Positions 36,901 to 51,900 of a stretch of DNA of 64,000 nucleotides are shown piece after piece. Both the position numbers and the translations under genes were made by a program. The notes under the pieces were generated by a model, which saw nothing but the letters and a program-made list of their open reading frames with translations, was not told the DNA's origin and did no database searches. How positions within the stretch are numbered: position 1 is the first letter of the stretch; every line of letters starts with the position of its first letter. Origin of the DNA: Ornithodoros turicata (taxonomy: Eukaryota; Arthropoda; Arachnida; Ixodida; Argasidae); the NCBI RefSeq assembly GCF_037126465.1, contig NC_088206.1, positions 74,155,687-74,219,686 on the forward strand. The letters run 5' to 3'.

Positions 36901-39900
36901 TATTCTCGTATATAGCAGTGATTTACCCAGACCCCTAGACCACCCCCAACTTTTAGTACCTATGCACCCCCTTGCTATTTCAGCTGCGAAGACGTGATAA
37001 GTTGAGCTGTAACTGCAAAACGACCCCGGCCCATGTGCTTCTGGATAAACCACTGGTATATAGTGTTCTCTTAAACCTCATTGCCTAGTCTGAAATTTCC
37101 AACATTTGTTTAGGTCCCACATATTTGGCACCATCCTAAATGACTTCCAAACGAACAATTCCGTCTGAAAGTGTAATAACGGGACAGTTTCAAACAATTT
37201 ATTTCATTTGTTGTCAACTATTTAGCGTAGCAAGTAATAAGTTTTCTTTCTGCACAAGTTTGTCACAAGTGCATATATTTTGCAGTTTGTGTACAAGATT
37301 GTTGGTACTAGTTGTATAGTTTCTTGCAGCTGACTGGTGCCGCCCTTAGGCTACACATGTTGAAAAAAGGAAAACGTTTCCGAAAACATTATAAGCCTTC
37401 GGAGTGGGTGACATGACGTTGCGATCGGAGGGCGATTCCGATTTCCTAAAAATCCCTAATATTGAAGAAAAATCGCGTCGGTTACAAACGTGGTTGTTGT
37501 ATAAAAAACAAATTTTTTTGCTTGTATTCTCTCTGTAGAACAGACGCTGTTCCTTTAAAATGGAGCGAAATTTTTTAACTGTTGGCATTGCAACGATGTA
37601 AAATATTTTACTTGAAAGACTATTTTGGTAATATCTGCCTCAGTAGCCTACATGTTCTGTGACTGACTATGACTGGCTATGACTATGACTGTGGTAGCAG
37701 TGCTCTCGTCCGTTGGCTCTCAAATAGTGCGAGTGGTTCTTTCTCAGTCGATCCTAGTCGACCAGGACGGCATGAACAAAGTCAGTAACATCCCCGCGGA
37801 GTAATTTTTACTCCCGTAGGGAGTCAAGTCCTGGACGGCAGTGTCGGTTTCGAAAAAAGAGTAAACGTTACGGGACATAAGGGTGACTTGAATGACAACT
37901 GAGCTTTTCTGCGAGTGTAAGCAGAAATAAGAAATTTTCCTCGGTAAGGGGGTTCATAAGCTCTCAGTCATAGCACCGTCAGCCGATTCAAAACTGGCCG
38001 TAAAATAGGGATATTTAAAATGTGAGGAATCAATTTTTTTTTACTTATTCGCTGCGGTAGACTCGTTCCACGTCGATAACAGCACCATAAGGATTCATGA
38101 CACAATATGGAAATCCTCTTCCTCATGGAGATGTTGCTGTAAACGGCTCCAAGTAATAATTTGTCCATATTTGTGTGCACATTCTGAAGCGCGTTTTCGC
38201 GGAGTCCTTCCTAAAATGATTCCTTTCAGGAGTGAAGACAGTCATCCCGGATCTAGTGGCTCAAGTGCGGGGAATTCACCACCACCGACTGAGGATCCAG
38301 CCAATGGCTTGGCTGCTCCTGCCTATGCTTGGAATCTCTGTTCGGGCAGTCAAGACGTGAAGCTTGAAAGTTCATTATCCACCGACGTTCAATACAATGG
38401 GGATGGAATATCTTCTTATTCCGGTGAGATTAAGGAGGCTGTGATAAGAGTGGGTTGAAACAAAGTTGACTCATTCCACAGAAGAAGTGAGTGCAGAGAA
38501 GAACAGCGATTGTCCTTATTACGGCAGGTGAGTGCATGTTAGTGCATTCTTCTCAAATATATTAATCCCTATTTAATGTCCTCAGTATGCAAGCGTATAC
38601 ACAACTCAACAGTTCTTCCTATTCGGGCTCTGGCTTCTATTACTCACAGTCACCGTCTTACGGGCTCTCACAGTCATACGGTATTTCACCTTCCATGTCT
38701 TCTCATCCAGAAACTGATTTTTTAATTGTGTACATAAAATTACACATTGCTTCGTCGCAAGATGTCGCTTGAGCTTTGCCGGATTCATTGAACAGTGTCA
38801 CTCTTGGGAGCCCACTTTTACTCCATCTGTGCCAAAAATGAAACGTCGCACTTGATAAAGAAATTGCACGGTTAATGAAACCAAAGCTGTCAGACAGCTC
38901 ACCCCCCGAGCTGCCCTTGGGGGCAGCTTTAACGTGTCAAAAAGAAATACAGCTGTTTTTGCATTGGAGTAACATACCCATGACTGTTGTCGGCTAAATT
39001 CAATGACACTCGTTTTGGGACGCCACAGAGAGACGCCACTACTAAAAGGTGTTTTCCTTGGAAATCTAGGCAGTCGTCAACAGCAGGTGAAATCGTCCCA
39101 ATCCAACAGCTTTACCTCAACGAATTCGAGTCAAAACAGCACTTACGGTTATGGTAAGTTTATGGAAGACGTCAGGGACACATACCGACACATACCTACC
39201 CTGTATAGGGCCCAGCTACGGGACCTTCGGTGCTTTCAGCAGTGGAAATCAGGGACTCGCAACTCAACAGGCGATCGATTATACGGGTTATGGAAGTTAT
39301 CAGAGCTACCCATACTATGGTTATGGCTACGGTGCTCATTCGTCCTACCAATTGGGTCCACCTGTGGTCGGCCAACATCATAGTAGTGGTTAGTCCTTCT
39401 ATCTAATGCTTCGATGCTTAAAAAAATGGTTGCCTTCCAGACGGCCAGTCCGGCGTGGACAGTAGCCCTCCTATGAAAGCAGCGGACTCCAGCAAAAGGA
39501 GTGAGTTCTTTTGAAGGTCCATCATTCCACATAAATACTTAATGGCACGCAAATGACAGGCAAAGGGAATCGCGGTCGCGGTCGACGCCAGGCGAACCCA
39601 TCACCCGATCCTGAGAACGGTTTGGAAAGGGTCTTCATTTGGGATTTGGATGAAACTATCATCATTTTTCACTCTCTACTTACGGGCTCCTTCGCTGGAC
39701 GTTACGGAAAGGTATTTACCATCTCATTCAAAAATGCTATTTGTCCATACTTTGCCCATTTGTCCAGACTCAGGGAAATGTTACTTTCACGCTGCTTAGT
39801 AACGCTCGTGCTTAAAATAGAAACGTTGCCGTCTTCCACCCCTACTTTATGGAATGGGACCGTCCCGGCCGGAGGTCGGATTACAGTCGAGTCGGGTTGC

Positions 39901-42900
39901 AGTCTCGTCGACGCCGCTGCGCATGCGCAAATTCCCCCCCACCCACCCCAATAACAGGTGGCCAGCTGGGTTGAGCGCTCTGTAAACGACGTCTGCTCAG
40001 TGCCTTTGAAGAATGATTGAAAGGGAGTTGTCTTGTGTGGACAACTTGGTCGAAAGCAGTTGTGTCTCGATTTTAGGGAGTGGCCTTTTTGGGGTAAAAT
40101 GCCTTTCTCAGATTTAGGGGGTAAAAATCGAGCGCTATTTTTAATCCATACTGAAGAAACCCCGAGACGAGGAAAAAAAAAAAAAAAAGAGGGGACAGAC
40201 ACAACAAAGTCTGTGTCTTCAGTATGGATCTATATCTCTTCTATCAGCGATTTTTAAATCTATAATTCGCGGAGAAATCGGGCGATAATTGTGCCTTCGG
40301 ACGTTATCGAGTGTTTTTGTGCCTCCTCTCGTCTATTAAATCCGCTTGTTATTGTCCAGAGCTAATCCCCGAAGGTATAGACAATGTTGACACACGTGGG
40401 ACGTTAAGTGGCCCATACTTACATGTGTTCCTCGTGGCGACCTTCGTTCGTCTTGAGTGGAAACGTCACCTGAGGATTTCATAGTGACTGGAATTCAGAG
40501 AGAAATCGGGGTTAACCCGAATTGGTCGGAGGTCAGTTCGGTGTGGATAACCGGGCGGAATCGGGTTTAACCCGAAAAAATCACTCCCTAATTATACTGT
40601 GCTGGTTAGCGCCCGAGTCCAAAGAGAGCTGCCTCCCCTCCACCTTTTTTGGTTTTCATTCAGATTTTAAAGGAAATCTAAATGTCATATTCGTGCAGGC
40701 AGTTCCAGGAGGCAGCCAACCCCATGTAGTCCCGGTAAATTGCGTAGTGTATAGAAAGTGAATGAGAATGTAACACGTCGTTAATTGTTCGGTAGACCGA
40801 CAAAAAACCTTGCGAAACTTTCGTGGAACCTCGCTAATGCTGTGATGGAGGCGTTGTTGCAGCGATTTGAAATCGGGTCCGTCTTCTCGAAACAGCTTTG
40901 CTCCACTCGGAAAGAAAAAAAACAGACATGTTTTTACAGTTTCTATCGGACTATCAGCGTGTTTTCTTATTTCGTTGTTGGGTTCCAAACGGATGCAAAA
41001 GTGTGTGCGCAGATTACGTTGAGAAAATATGGACCGTCCGTGTGCCAAGACATGTACATTATGGACGTTCTCAGGAGAGACGGCTAGGTAGAGTCCACAA
41101 AAGTAATGCTTTACGAGATGGCTGTGGATCCAACGGTATAAACGAGGGTTGCGGAGTTGGAATGATTCCGGATTTAGTAGACCACGGAATGGAATGGAAT
41201 GGGTTCAACCGCCCTTTGCACACGGTCAAGAGCGCCTCGTGTTTGCGTTTTTCCGTGCTTGGTAATGTAGCAATGCTGGGCTTTGCCAAGCCATTCCAAG
41301 AGTGTGAACTGACCATACCTTTTCATTCCGAGGAATTGAAAGGAATGCAATTATCACAAATCTCTATTCCTCGGAATGGAATGGCATGGGTAATCCCAAC
41401 CCTGATCTCTTTTACTACAACACCAGAAAGCGCCCAATTTGGGTACCCGCAAAAAATTCAATGTTTAACGTGTCTTGGCTTTTCTGTGTTGCTTCTATTT
41501 TGAGACAACGGAAGGCTTTTTCCCACAGGACGCTCCGTCATCTGTGCAATATGGTTTAGGAATGGAAGAGATGATCTTCAACCTCGCAGATTCGCACTTT
41601 TTCTTCAACGACCTCGAAGTGAGTTTCTTGGTGAAAACAATTGAGAATATATTGTTGTTCTCTATCACCACCAGGAGTGTGACCAGGCACATATCGATGA
41701 TGTGTCCTCGGATGACAACGGACAGGACCTCACGTAAGAAAAAATGCTTTTCCCTTATGACATTGCTTCCTGGTAGACATGTATTTATTCCTGGTGGTGA
41801 AAGGGCTTGTATTTTACAACCAATATGCAATGACGCGACATTCTCATCAATCGAGGAAAGAGCTCTCGTAGATGAAATTTTCGCATCAGTTCAAGCAGCG
41901 ACGAGCACTATTACTAAAATGCGGCCATCAACATAAAAGGTAATCTACGTATATGCAAAGTACGGAACCAATCCATTTTACTGAGTGTAGCCACAAAGTG
42001 ATACCCAGGACAAAACGCTTCCAAAGCGGCTTGACAAGGCCCCAAGGCAGTGACAACAGCTCAATCAACATGTTATAAAAAACAGGTAAAGGGAAACATA
42101 TGAGAAGGTTACAGAAGAACCGGAACAGCAGCAACAACTATATAGTGGCTAGAAAGAAAAAGAAAGATAGGAAATGTATTAACAGATAACTTCTCCCTTC
42201 TGCATTATTACAAGTGACGGTGTTTGGATGTGTGGCATGTGATGCTCCATAATTTCTTGCACAGAAAAGTGTTTCCCCAAGTAGCTGGTTTTCTTATCTT
42301 ATAAAATGTTGTGTATAGCTGGCTTCAGATTAACTGTTTTGTGATTATTTAATTTATATTCTATACAGGTTTAGGCGTGTAAATGTATACGACGTTATAG
42401 CGATACGGCTTTCCTTCGTATGTCAAGCGCGTGTAAATTCTCCTGGGCTGTTGTATACCACAGACATCACTAATTCAGCCTCACACTGATTAATGACCTT
42501 AGATCCAAGTCAACTATTCTTCGTGGCATCATATGAAAATGTCAAAAACGGGCCAAAAATGTAATTCTTCCTCGCTTTATCGAGTGATTGCAAAAATGCT
42601 CCCAGTACAGAGATGAGGTGTACCGCTTTTTCCAATGCGAGAAATTGAGGACGTTTGGCCAAGATGGCAATAAAACGGGTAACGGCTATTCGTGTGCGTC
42701 ACACGCGTCAAAGCGCGAAAAAGTGTTCTCGCCCTTGACAAGGTTAGTCGGATTAATTTACGAAAAGAAAGTTAACTAAAGCTGCTGAGCAAAACCCGGA
42801 TTGGTAATTTTGTAGACAAAATGCTCCAGCAATACATTACGTTATCAGGCTACCTAACAAACAGAAAAGTTGATTTATCTATCAATTGCTATCCTCGTAA

Positions 42901-45900
42901 ATGAAATTAAAGAAATATTTTCGTATCGTCCATAGACATTGAGAGAGACTCTAAATACGACAAAAAAATTGGATTTTATGTTTCATTCAATCAGTAAACC
43001 TAGCAGAGCAGATTCATCTAAATTTCTTTCACCGCTTACATAGGGACTATTTGTATTTGCTCTTTAGCACACATTTGTTGCACATACATATTTGTATTAC
43101 GAAAGAAATGACTGTTACGCTTAAGTTGTTATGGTCCTGGCTGTACCTGGCTGTCTACGTTGATTTTACGGGAAACTCCAGTCAACGAGAATGACGAAAG
43201 TGTGTGTCCTTCTAAACGCGTTTTTCAACCTCGTCAAGGACGAAAATGAAATTTTGCGCGAAATGTTGAAAAAACTTGAGAAATTTTAGATATATTGGAG
43301 TTGGTGTTTTGTGGATGGAAGCCATTGAGGATGAACAGTACTCCTTCTGTGAACGGGTCAACAACGTCAGACGCAGATGAGATCTTCGAGCGTTTCAGAA
43401 CAAGCGTTTTTCGCACATGCACTGCCAAACACCACGCCAATGCTGCGACGTAATTTTTTTCTTATTTCATTAAACAAACATGGAAATGGGAAACACCATT
43501 CCTGATGGTCGTGTATTAAAAGGCCCAAGCTGCTCTCTGCGCGAGAATATGTTTATACCCAGCTGTGGACGGCCTTTCCGTTGAGACTCATCTGCGCAGT
43601 TCAGGGAAGTGACACAGAGAGTGTGCCTCGGCGAGTGTTCCTAGGGTGCCTCAATACTAGCGCCCTCTGTGTAGGCTGGAGTCACCCTTTGCAGAAACGA
43701 ATGCCAGTCTTGGAAGCCGACATTTTGATGCCCACGGTTCATCTCGGTCTCCACGCTTGACTTCTCCGGGGTTCAAATCACTAGTGAATTGGCTGGAAGC
43801 TTTATCGCTTCCAGGTAGGCCCACACGAACATGAAATTTGAAAAGCACAAGTTAAATGAAGCCAACTAAGAGTTTCTACGTCTACAGCGTAAGTGTGTAT
43901 CTCGCGCACCTAGATTGCTTCTCGGGTAGTCAAAATTTAGTCATGCGATCATTTGTGGGCTCACTACTCAGAAATTCCTGGTCTCTGGGCATAGATGGCG
44001 CCACGAGAAACGTGGGAAGTTTCTGACTTGTCCGCGTCCCCATATACAGCTCGCTGTCGGCGAGACTGCGGGGCAACTTTTTCCAGCAACTCGAAACAAC
44101 TCGGTAGCTCCACTCAGAAGCAACCTTACGGCAACCATCATTATCTTTAGAAAAAATGGCTATTGATATGTTTGTGTGGCGTTAGCTAAAAAAATATAAT
44201 ATTTCTCAGGTGCACCTGCAGGATTTGAACCCATAAACCCACGAACGAAATGACATGACGCCATAGGGAGTCACGTGGCAATGCTCCCGTCGCTGATTGG
44301 TCGGTACACTAGCAACTTGTGGCATTGCATGAGCCACTCATAATCAGAGGTGGGCCAATGCCCTCACGATCTTTGCCCTCACCTCAATTTTCGTCACAGA
44401 TCTTTTTCCTCACCTCACCTCATTTTTTGGGGACCTCGTTCCTCACCTCACTTCACCTCCAACCTCCTTTTAAAATTATTTTCCTCACCTCCCCTCAATT
44501 TGTTTCTGAAAAATGTTCCTCAACTCACCTCAACATTTTCCAGAACACTTTTCCTCACCTCACCTCATTTTTTAAAAAATTTCCTCACCTCACCTCAACC
44601 TTTTTTCTGAAGTATTTTCCTCACCTCATCTCAACCTTCATTCTAAAGTATCTTCCTCACCTCAACCTTGTTTCTAAAATATATTCATCTACTTGTTATA
44701 ATTTTTGCCTCGTCGAGCTCACAGTTTCTGTGCTCCTAGCCACAGTTGCTTCGCGGTGTTAAGACGGAATGAAAAAAATATTAGGAGCGGGTAGGTGTAT
44801 ACGTTGCAGTTGGCTTTTTACTGCTTCGTTGGTTGACTCCTGACAACAAGTTACAAGTACCCACAGCTAAGATTCATTGCCTTGCTTGGTTCGTCCTTCT
44901 TGCAACAAGTATCCGCTACATGTACGATCAGTAAAAATTGGACGTAGGGTACATGGGTAGAGAAGTTGCACAAACCGAGCAATTTTGAGTTGTTTCTCAT
45001 ACTGCCAAGGCAGGAATGGCTTTTATCGAGTATCTCTCAAGCGAGAATGATAATGGAGCTGCGGAAGTCGTTTTCGGGATGGTATGCAGCTATACTTCCA
45101 ATTACTTGTACATTTTGCATTTTTGTCTGTTACGACTTTATATTATCGATAAATATTATTTAAATAGCGGACGTATTCATTTGTAGCCGGAATTCGGGGA
45201 CCTTTTCTTCATGACCCTTGTTTTGAAGCAATCAGGTAGACGTGCTATACGGATTACTAGTGACTTATGTGTTGACTTACTAATTAAATTACTTTATGTA
45301 GACACAGACCTCTTGTGCCTTTTCACCTAACTTAATTGCCGTACTAAAAGCTCAATATTTCAACTTGTGGCAATACGGAATATATGACAGTATTTGCGCT
45401 CATTGCACTTAAAGCGCGTGTTGTTGCCTCCATTTCTTACATCAGTCTCTGGTAAGGTCATTGGTTGTCATGTACTATCGTTCCAAATAATGCGTGAAAG
45501 ACATCTGCTTACAGACTGACTAGTTTGGCTTCGTTGAAATCTAAACACTCAAAGCACACGGAACTATAATGACTTGTTCATGTGTCTCACATCATGTATG
45601 TGACTCAACTGACTAGTTTGATTGTGTTGAAATCTGAGCTAAATACATAAAGCACACATAAGCTATATTCACTTGTGCGTGTATCTGATCTGACACGTCT
45701 ATCATGTATCTGACTCAACTGAAAGTCTGAAACTAACGCGCTTACAGCGAACACATTTTAGTGTAGAGAGCCTATGCTCACAGTAACATTTCTGCTACAT
45801 TGGTACTGGCTCCCGGTGCCCTTTTAAGAGATCGCGGAACTGAAAATAGCCGCTCCACATCTCCTCAACCTCCCTCTCAAAAATTTTTCGTCACCTCACC

Positions 45901-48900
45901 TCAATTTCGGAAAATTTTCCTTACTCACCTCACCTCAAAGTCATTGTCAAAAAATTTTCCTCACCTCACCTCAACCTCCTTCTCGAAAATTTTCCTCACC
46001 TGACCTCAATTTCCTTTCTCGAAACATTTTCCTCACCTCACCTCAATATCTCTTTTGAGAATTTTTCCTGGCCTCACCTCAATTTCCCTCACCCTGATTT
46101 GCCATCGTGAGGATGCCCACCTCTGCTCATAATACGTCTCTCGCTCCGTGATACAGAGAGTGCCACCCTTTTCGCCTCGTTTGCAATCCCAGTAGAAAGG
46201 TATAGCATAATCCGTCTCGCCTTTGGAGCCACGATACGTGGGGTTTGGCCCGTTTTAAAGGATTCCAAATTTTGTGGTCGCTTCTGTTACAGCCCCAGTA
46301 GAAGGGCATAGCATAAGCCGTTGATAATATCTCTCGATTAAAGAGGTTTCGTCCGTTTTAAAGGGCTGTGGTGGCGCAAAATTTCCAAATTCTGCGCTCA
46401 CCAGTGTACAAGGGCCTAGTATAAGTAGTTGATAATAGCTTCGCTATATGTAGAATACACCAATAACACTTTGTGGTGAGTGGCTTGTGATCGTATTCCT
46501 TGGACGCCTTCACCGGGGTTGCAGAAAGTTTTACTTTTTCCAAAGAAATTGGCAAGTGATGAAGCATCTTGGCCGTCAAGGCATGTATACTTAGTGCTTC
46601 TCCATTCGTGCCGCTTGGAGAAAAATTGCTCGATTACCATATGAAGAGTGAAACGGTTATTTTCATCTCAGACGCTGCCGTACAAGTGGCGGAGATTTGT
46701 CGTCACTTTTCTACCTCGTATCTTGGCCATATCTGACGGTGAATTCAAATGGCAGAGAACAGCTTTTAGCTGCAACTGGTTCTTTGACATTCCCTTGTTG
46801 CAATGCACTAGAAGCCAAAATACGGCGTCATTTCAACCATCCCGAAAGACTGCGCCGCGAAGCAACAGTGGCTATGAGCGGCGTACAGACATGGACAGAT
46901 GGAGTATGCGTCCTAGGCCGACTTCAGGGGGAAAGTCTCGGCTTGGAAAGCGACCATTTTAACCACTATGCCACGGGAGCTGGGCTAGATTCTGTACTTG
47001 AAGGCACAGCGGCTCCCAATTAATCAAAAGTGATAGCACGTGACGCTCAAGGAATAACACAAGGAAATCCGGCACAGACGTCTTGGCACAGCCCGCGACT
47101 GGAACAATCTTCCGGTGAACATTGCTAACGAACAAGCTGCCTCTGGTTAATACCCCTTTCACACGGTGAAATCAAATGACTTTTCCCACCGACCCTCGCA
47201 GTAGAGAGGTGGCAAAAACAACAACGATAGGCCGTTCGAAGAAATGAATCCAATATTTTATCACGAATTTGATAACTTTTGACACCAAGGACACTATTTT
47301 TCCCACTTGCCACGTTGCCAAGTGCGGTGCAGATAGGCTGTATTTGCTTGTGGTACTTAGCCAATTAAGTGCCAACGATTTTGTTAAATAATATAATGTT
47401 TCGAGAAAAATATAACTAATGTACCTGCATAATGCTTCAGGTGTCTGAGACAAACGAATGCCATTCGGTTTGCCGTGTGACAACCTCTGTTGCTGTGACT
47501 ATACCCACAAAAATAAACTACTACTTCATTGCCTCGTGGATCGGTGACCCTCTGTATTCCCAGCCACCGCAGGGATGCAGGGATTGTACACGCCTTCGAT
47601 TCTGCTGCACCAATGTTTCTGCACCGACTAAGTTTCGTTTCGTCGAATCATCGCCCAGGTGCCAAATTGTACATGTATTCCATTTTATCTCGTGATAACT
47701 CTCGACGTAAACGTGATATCGAAGATGTCATCATTTAATTACGTAGACCGTATATCCATATTTAATAGCTATGAGTCCGCGGTCTATGCCTGTTTCCTCC
47801 CAGCCTGAGAAGTAGCGATTTCAAGTGACCAAAGAACAAACAGGAGACAAGACAACACACAAGTCGCTGTGTTTGTTCTTTGGTCGCTTGAAGGTGAATT
47901 TCCACCAACCAGCCCAAACTATACTTGAGACAATTGGTGAAATCGTTGCCCGAGTGACACTGACTGGGGCGAAATTGTCAAATTTCCTCAATTTCCAATT
48001 TCCTTCGATATGAACGTGATATTGAAGATATCATCATGTACTTACGTAGTCTGTACATCGTCTACGGACCACAGCTATTTCGCTTGCTGCACCCTAAGAA
48101 TTCGCATTTGGTCAATTCGTCGTCACAGACACCAAACTGCCAATTTCATCCAGCAATCTCCCGATTGCTGGAAAGTCTCGTTCCCATAGTTGTTGTTGTC
48201 TCACTTACGCCCAAGTTCCCGGGCGTGTTATCAGTATTGTTATCAGGTCGCGCTGCAAGAAGGAAAATGTTCGCCTCAGATACGAGGGTGGTTCCATAAG
48301 TTTCCGGCCCGAGGTAGAAAACGCGCGCGAATTTGAAAATGCGATTAAGGACGCGTGGCGCGATCTGTTGGAGGGCCGGAGCACCACCCTCAACCCTCTC
48401 CATGCTTTTGTCGGTTGGAGAGCGGCATTTCAAACAGCCAGGGTGCACTTCAGTTAAAATGGAAAAAATCGAGTACCGCGCTGTGATAAAATTCTTGACA
48501 AAAGAGGAACTTTCGCCTAGAGAAATTAAAGCGCGACTGGACAACGTGTACAGGGAAGCCTCTCCGTCGTACACAACGGTAAAAGACTGGGCTAAGCAGT
48601 TTCGACTGGGGCGAGAGTCCATTGAAGATGATCCACGCGATGGTCGTCCAGTGGAAGTGGTGACACAAGAAAATTTGTCTCTTGTCGAAGAGGAAGTGCT
48701 GAGCGACAGGCGTCTGAAGGTGAAGGAAATCTCAGAAAGGCTGGGGCTTTCCAAAACAACCGTTTTTTGCATCATCGGCGAGGGCCTTCACACGAAAAAG
48801 GTCAGTGCGAGATGGGTGCCACGACTTCTCTCGTCAGTTCAAAAGCAACAGCGCGTCGTCTGTGCCAAAGAGTTTTTGGAGCTCGGTCAAGAGAACGAAG

Positions 48901-51900
48901 AAGAAATATTGAAGTCAATTGTCACAGGGGATGAGACTATGGTGCTCTACTATGATCACCTTTCGAAAAAGGAGTCGATGGAATGGCGCAAACCAGGAGA
49001 AGCACCCCCAAGAAAAGCCAAGGTCACACAATCCACAAAGAAGATCATGGTAACAATATTTTGGGATTGTCACGAGATCCTCCTCATCGACTTCAAAGAG
49101 ATGAACGCCACAGTGAATGCGACTTATTATGCGACTTCACTCCTGCACCAACTGCGAGACGCCATCAAGGAAAACAGGCGCGGCAGGTTGAGTCGAGGTG
49201 TCTTGTTGCTCCAGGACAATGCCCCTGTCCACACGGCTTCTGTTGCCAAGGCTGCACTGAAGGAGTGCGGCTTCGAAGAAATCCACCACCCACCCTACAG
49301 TTCAGACTTGGCACCGAGTGGCTACTTCCTGTTCTCAAACTTGAAGAGGGATCTCAGAGGACGGAGATTTCAAAACGATAGTGAGGTGCAAGAGGCAGTT
49401 TTCCAGCATTTTGCGGACAAAACTTGGGACTATTTTTTCAAGGGTATAAGAATGCTGGTTGAAAGGTGTCAAAAGTGCATCGAAGTTAAGGGTGACTATG
49501 TCGAAAAGTGATACACTTGTTTCGTCTCTATGACTATTAAAAGTTGGTCGGGCCGGAAACTTATGGAACCACCCTCGTATGTCCTCCTCTCACTACCCGA
49601 ATAGTGTAAACGTACTTTTATTCGCGACGTTCGCGAATTTCGGGACCGCTAAAGAATGGCAAAAAATTGTACTCGCGACCACAGCTTGACCTTTATCCCG
49701 CGAAAGGAAACAGCCCTTGAATCGCCAAGAGCTTCGCAAATGACCCAATGCTCGATTCACGAAAATTAATACGTTTACAGTATATTCCTCCATACGTGAC
49801 TTGACCCTGTAAACTTAGCTTCCTTGCGTAGTCCTCTGGAAAAGATGTCGTCCCGGCTCACGTTCGGTGCGTTCCCTCTGTCTGTGAGCCTTTTGACGGT
49901 ATTCCAAATTGTAACGTTGTATTTTGCATTCCACGAAGCCTTCCTAGTGCATTCATTCGCATCAAGTCTGAACGCAAACGGGCCTAGCAAAATAAATGGA
50001 ATAATTGTCCGAGGAATTGGTTGAACATTTCATGCTGTCCAAGAACCTAAACACTTCTCTAACGGGGCAGCTTCTGGCGATTGTAGTGCATGTTACGCTT
50101 CCACTCGACTATACCGGTGAGGTACGTATTGAAGCTGGTGTGTCCCGGATGAGTGCAGGCTGTACGAGAGGTGCCATCACACGGATAACACCAGCAAAAA
50201 AGGTCAATACGTCACGCACTTGGTGCCGCCACGTGCCATGTAGTCGGGCGGAGGAACCAAACAGTTGCACCCCCTAACACCCCCTAAATGGTCGACAACA
50301 CCCTCTAGCTTTTTGACCTTTGCACCCTTGCTATATTAGCTGTATCGGCAATGAATGACGTAACTCCATTTTTTTGCAACACCCCTTCTTGCACTGGGTT
50401 GCACGTAGGGATCGAAGCCTAATAGCAACGACTGAAATGGAACGACTCTTCTTGAGTTGTGTTTCATCCAGTTACTTTCCATGGTCCGCATGTGTAGTTT
50501 TATTTCTTTGCGTTCGGCGGTTTACTCTTGGTTTACTCTTCTATCACAAGACCAGTCACGGTCTACAGGACAAGACTAGAAGCATCATGGTGGCAGCGAA
50601 GGTTGTGTATCCGTTGCTCAAGTGGTAAAGAATGCCATTAATCAAACTTGTACAGCAATGGAGGAGATGAAATAAATCTGCTGCGCTGCGCCAGGTCGCA
50701 AACGAACGATTCAACGCATGGGCACGAAACAACCGATTAAGTACGTACTTACGAATGAAGCGCTATTCCCGTGACAAAGCTGCTTTCCGTTGAACGACAG
50801 CCGCAGCCGTGGTAAGAACATTTTAAAATAAATGACCTTGGAAAAGCATAAAAGCACAGAAAGCAGCGTTGCTAAAGCGAAACTGAATCACATGGCGGTT
50901 TCGACAGGAGCGACCGTGCTGGGCGAACGCAATGCATTCTGGTCGCACGTCACGGCAAACGTCAAAGGCAAATTTGTAAACAAAGCGTTTCCAGTTTGTG
51001 TGCACCGTTTTGGACGTTTTTCCACCCCGGTAATTATTTTTATCTGATAATCTCACATCACGTAGTACTTGAGGACTCGTACCGTTGACGACTTGCAAAG
51101 AAAGGCGATGACGACCCTGCACTATAACACACTGAGCCGATGCGATGAATGGTGTCGTGGAAGAAGCACCGTACAGTTTGCGCTGACAAAATACGTTCGT
51201 CTCTTGGTCTATACCGACGGGAATATCTCTGCAAGTGCAGGAACGACATATAAACAAAGTCACATGACCTCAAAATGACGTTTCCTTTCACGTGGGATCA
51301 GGACAAGATGGCGGATTTGCGAAAAGCACCCGCGTGAGGGTAGATACAAAAATGGCGGGTTTATGATTTGGAGCGTCCGCAGCGCCATCCATAGGCCGTT
51401 CTTCTCGCCAATAGCGATGCTGGTTGTAGCTGGACGGCCATGCCTTATTCAAAATGCGGAAAGCATGCGTGCATTTAGTTTTAGTTGTGTGAGCACAATT
51501 TTTTCTCGCTTTTCATCCCATAAATGCGTCATCGTGTGTACCGCAGGCAAAGCCTTGTATTTTGTACTGCAGTAATACGTCAGTTAGAGTTGCTTCCTCT
51601 TGTACGTCTACGTCCCAGCTCATCCATGGTTTCGAAAGGATTTCCCTGAGCATTTTTTTTTTTTTCATTTCATTTCTATCGCGACTTTTCAAAAATCATT
51701 TAAACAGTTGGTTTATTTTCCGTTTGAACCCGGGACAAAGACATTTTTTTTAGGTACAGGTATGCTGTAACACTCATAGAGATTTCAGTGTAACTGTGGA
51801 AGGAATAATAACTGGAAATTTGTTTTCCGCCCTACGTGTCGCACCAAAAGATGCACGTTTCTATGCGGACGGGAAGCTGGTCACTTATGCGAGTCACCAG

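Noticed and set aside
44222..44232. tRNA gene on the minus strand (B-box-like GGTTCAAATCC)
   Set aside because: T-stem pairs poorly and no A box or acceptor stem can be laid out around it; at most a tRNA-derived remnant.
48333..48458. 42 extra N-terminal codons of the mariner transposase
   Set aside because: They lie between the TIR and the ATG at 48459, where mariner homology and the usual protein length begin.
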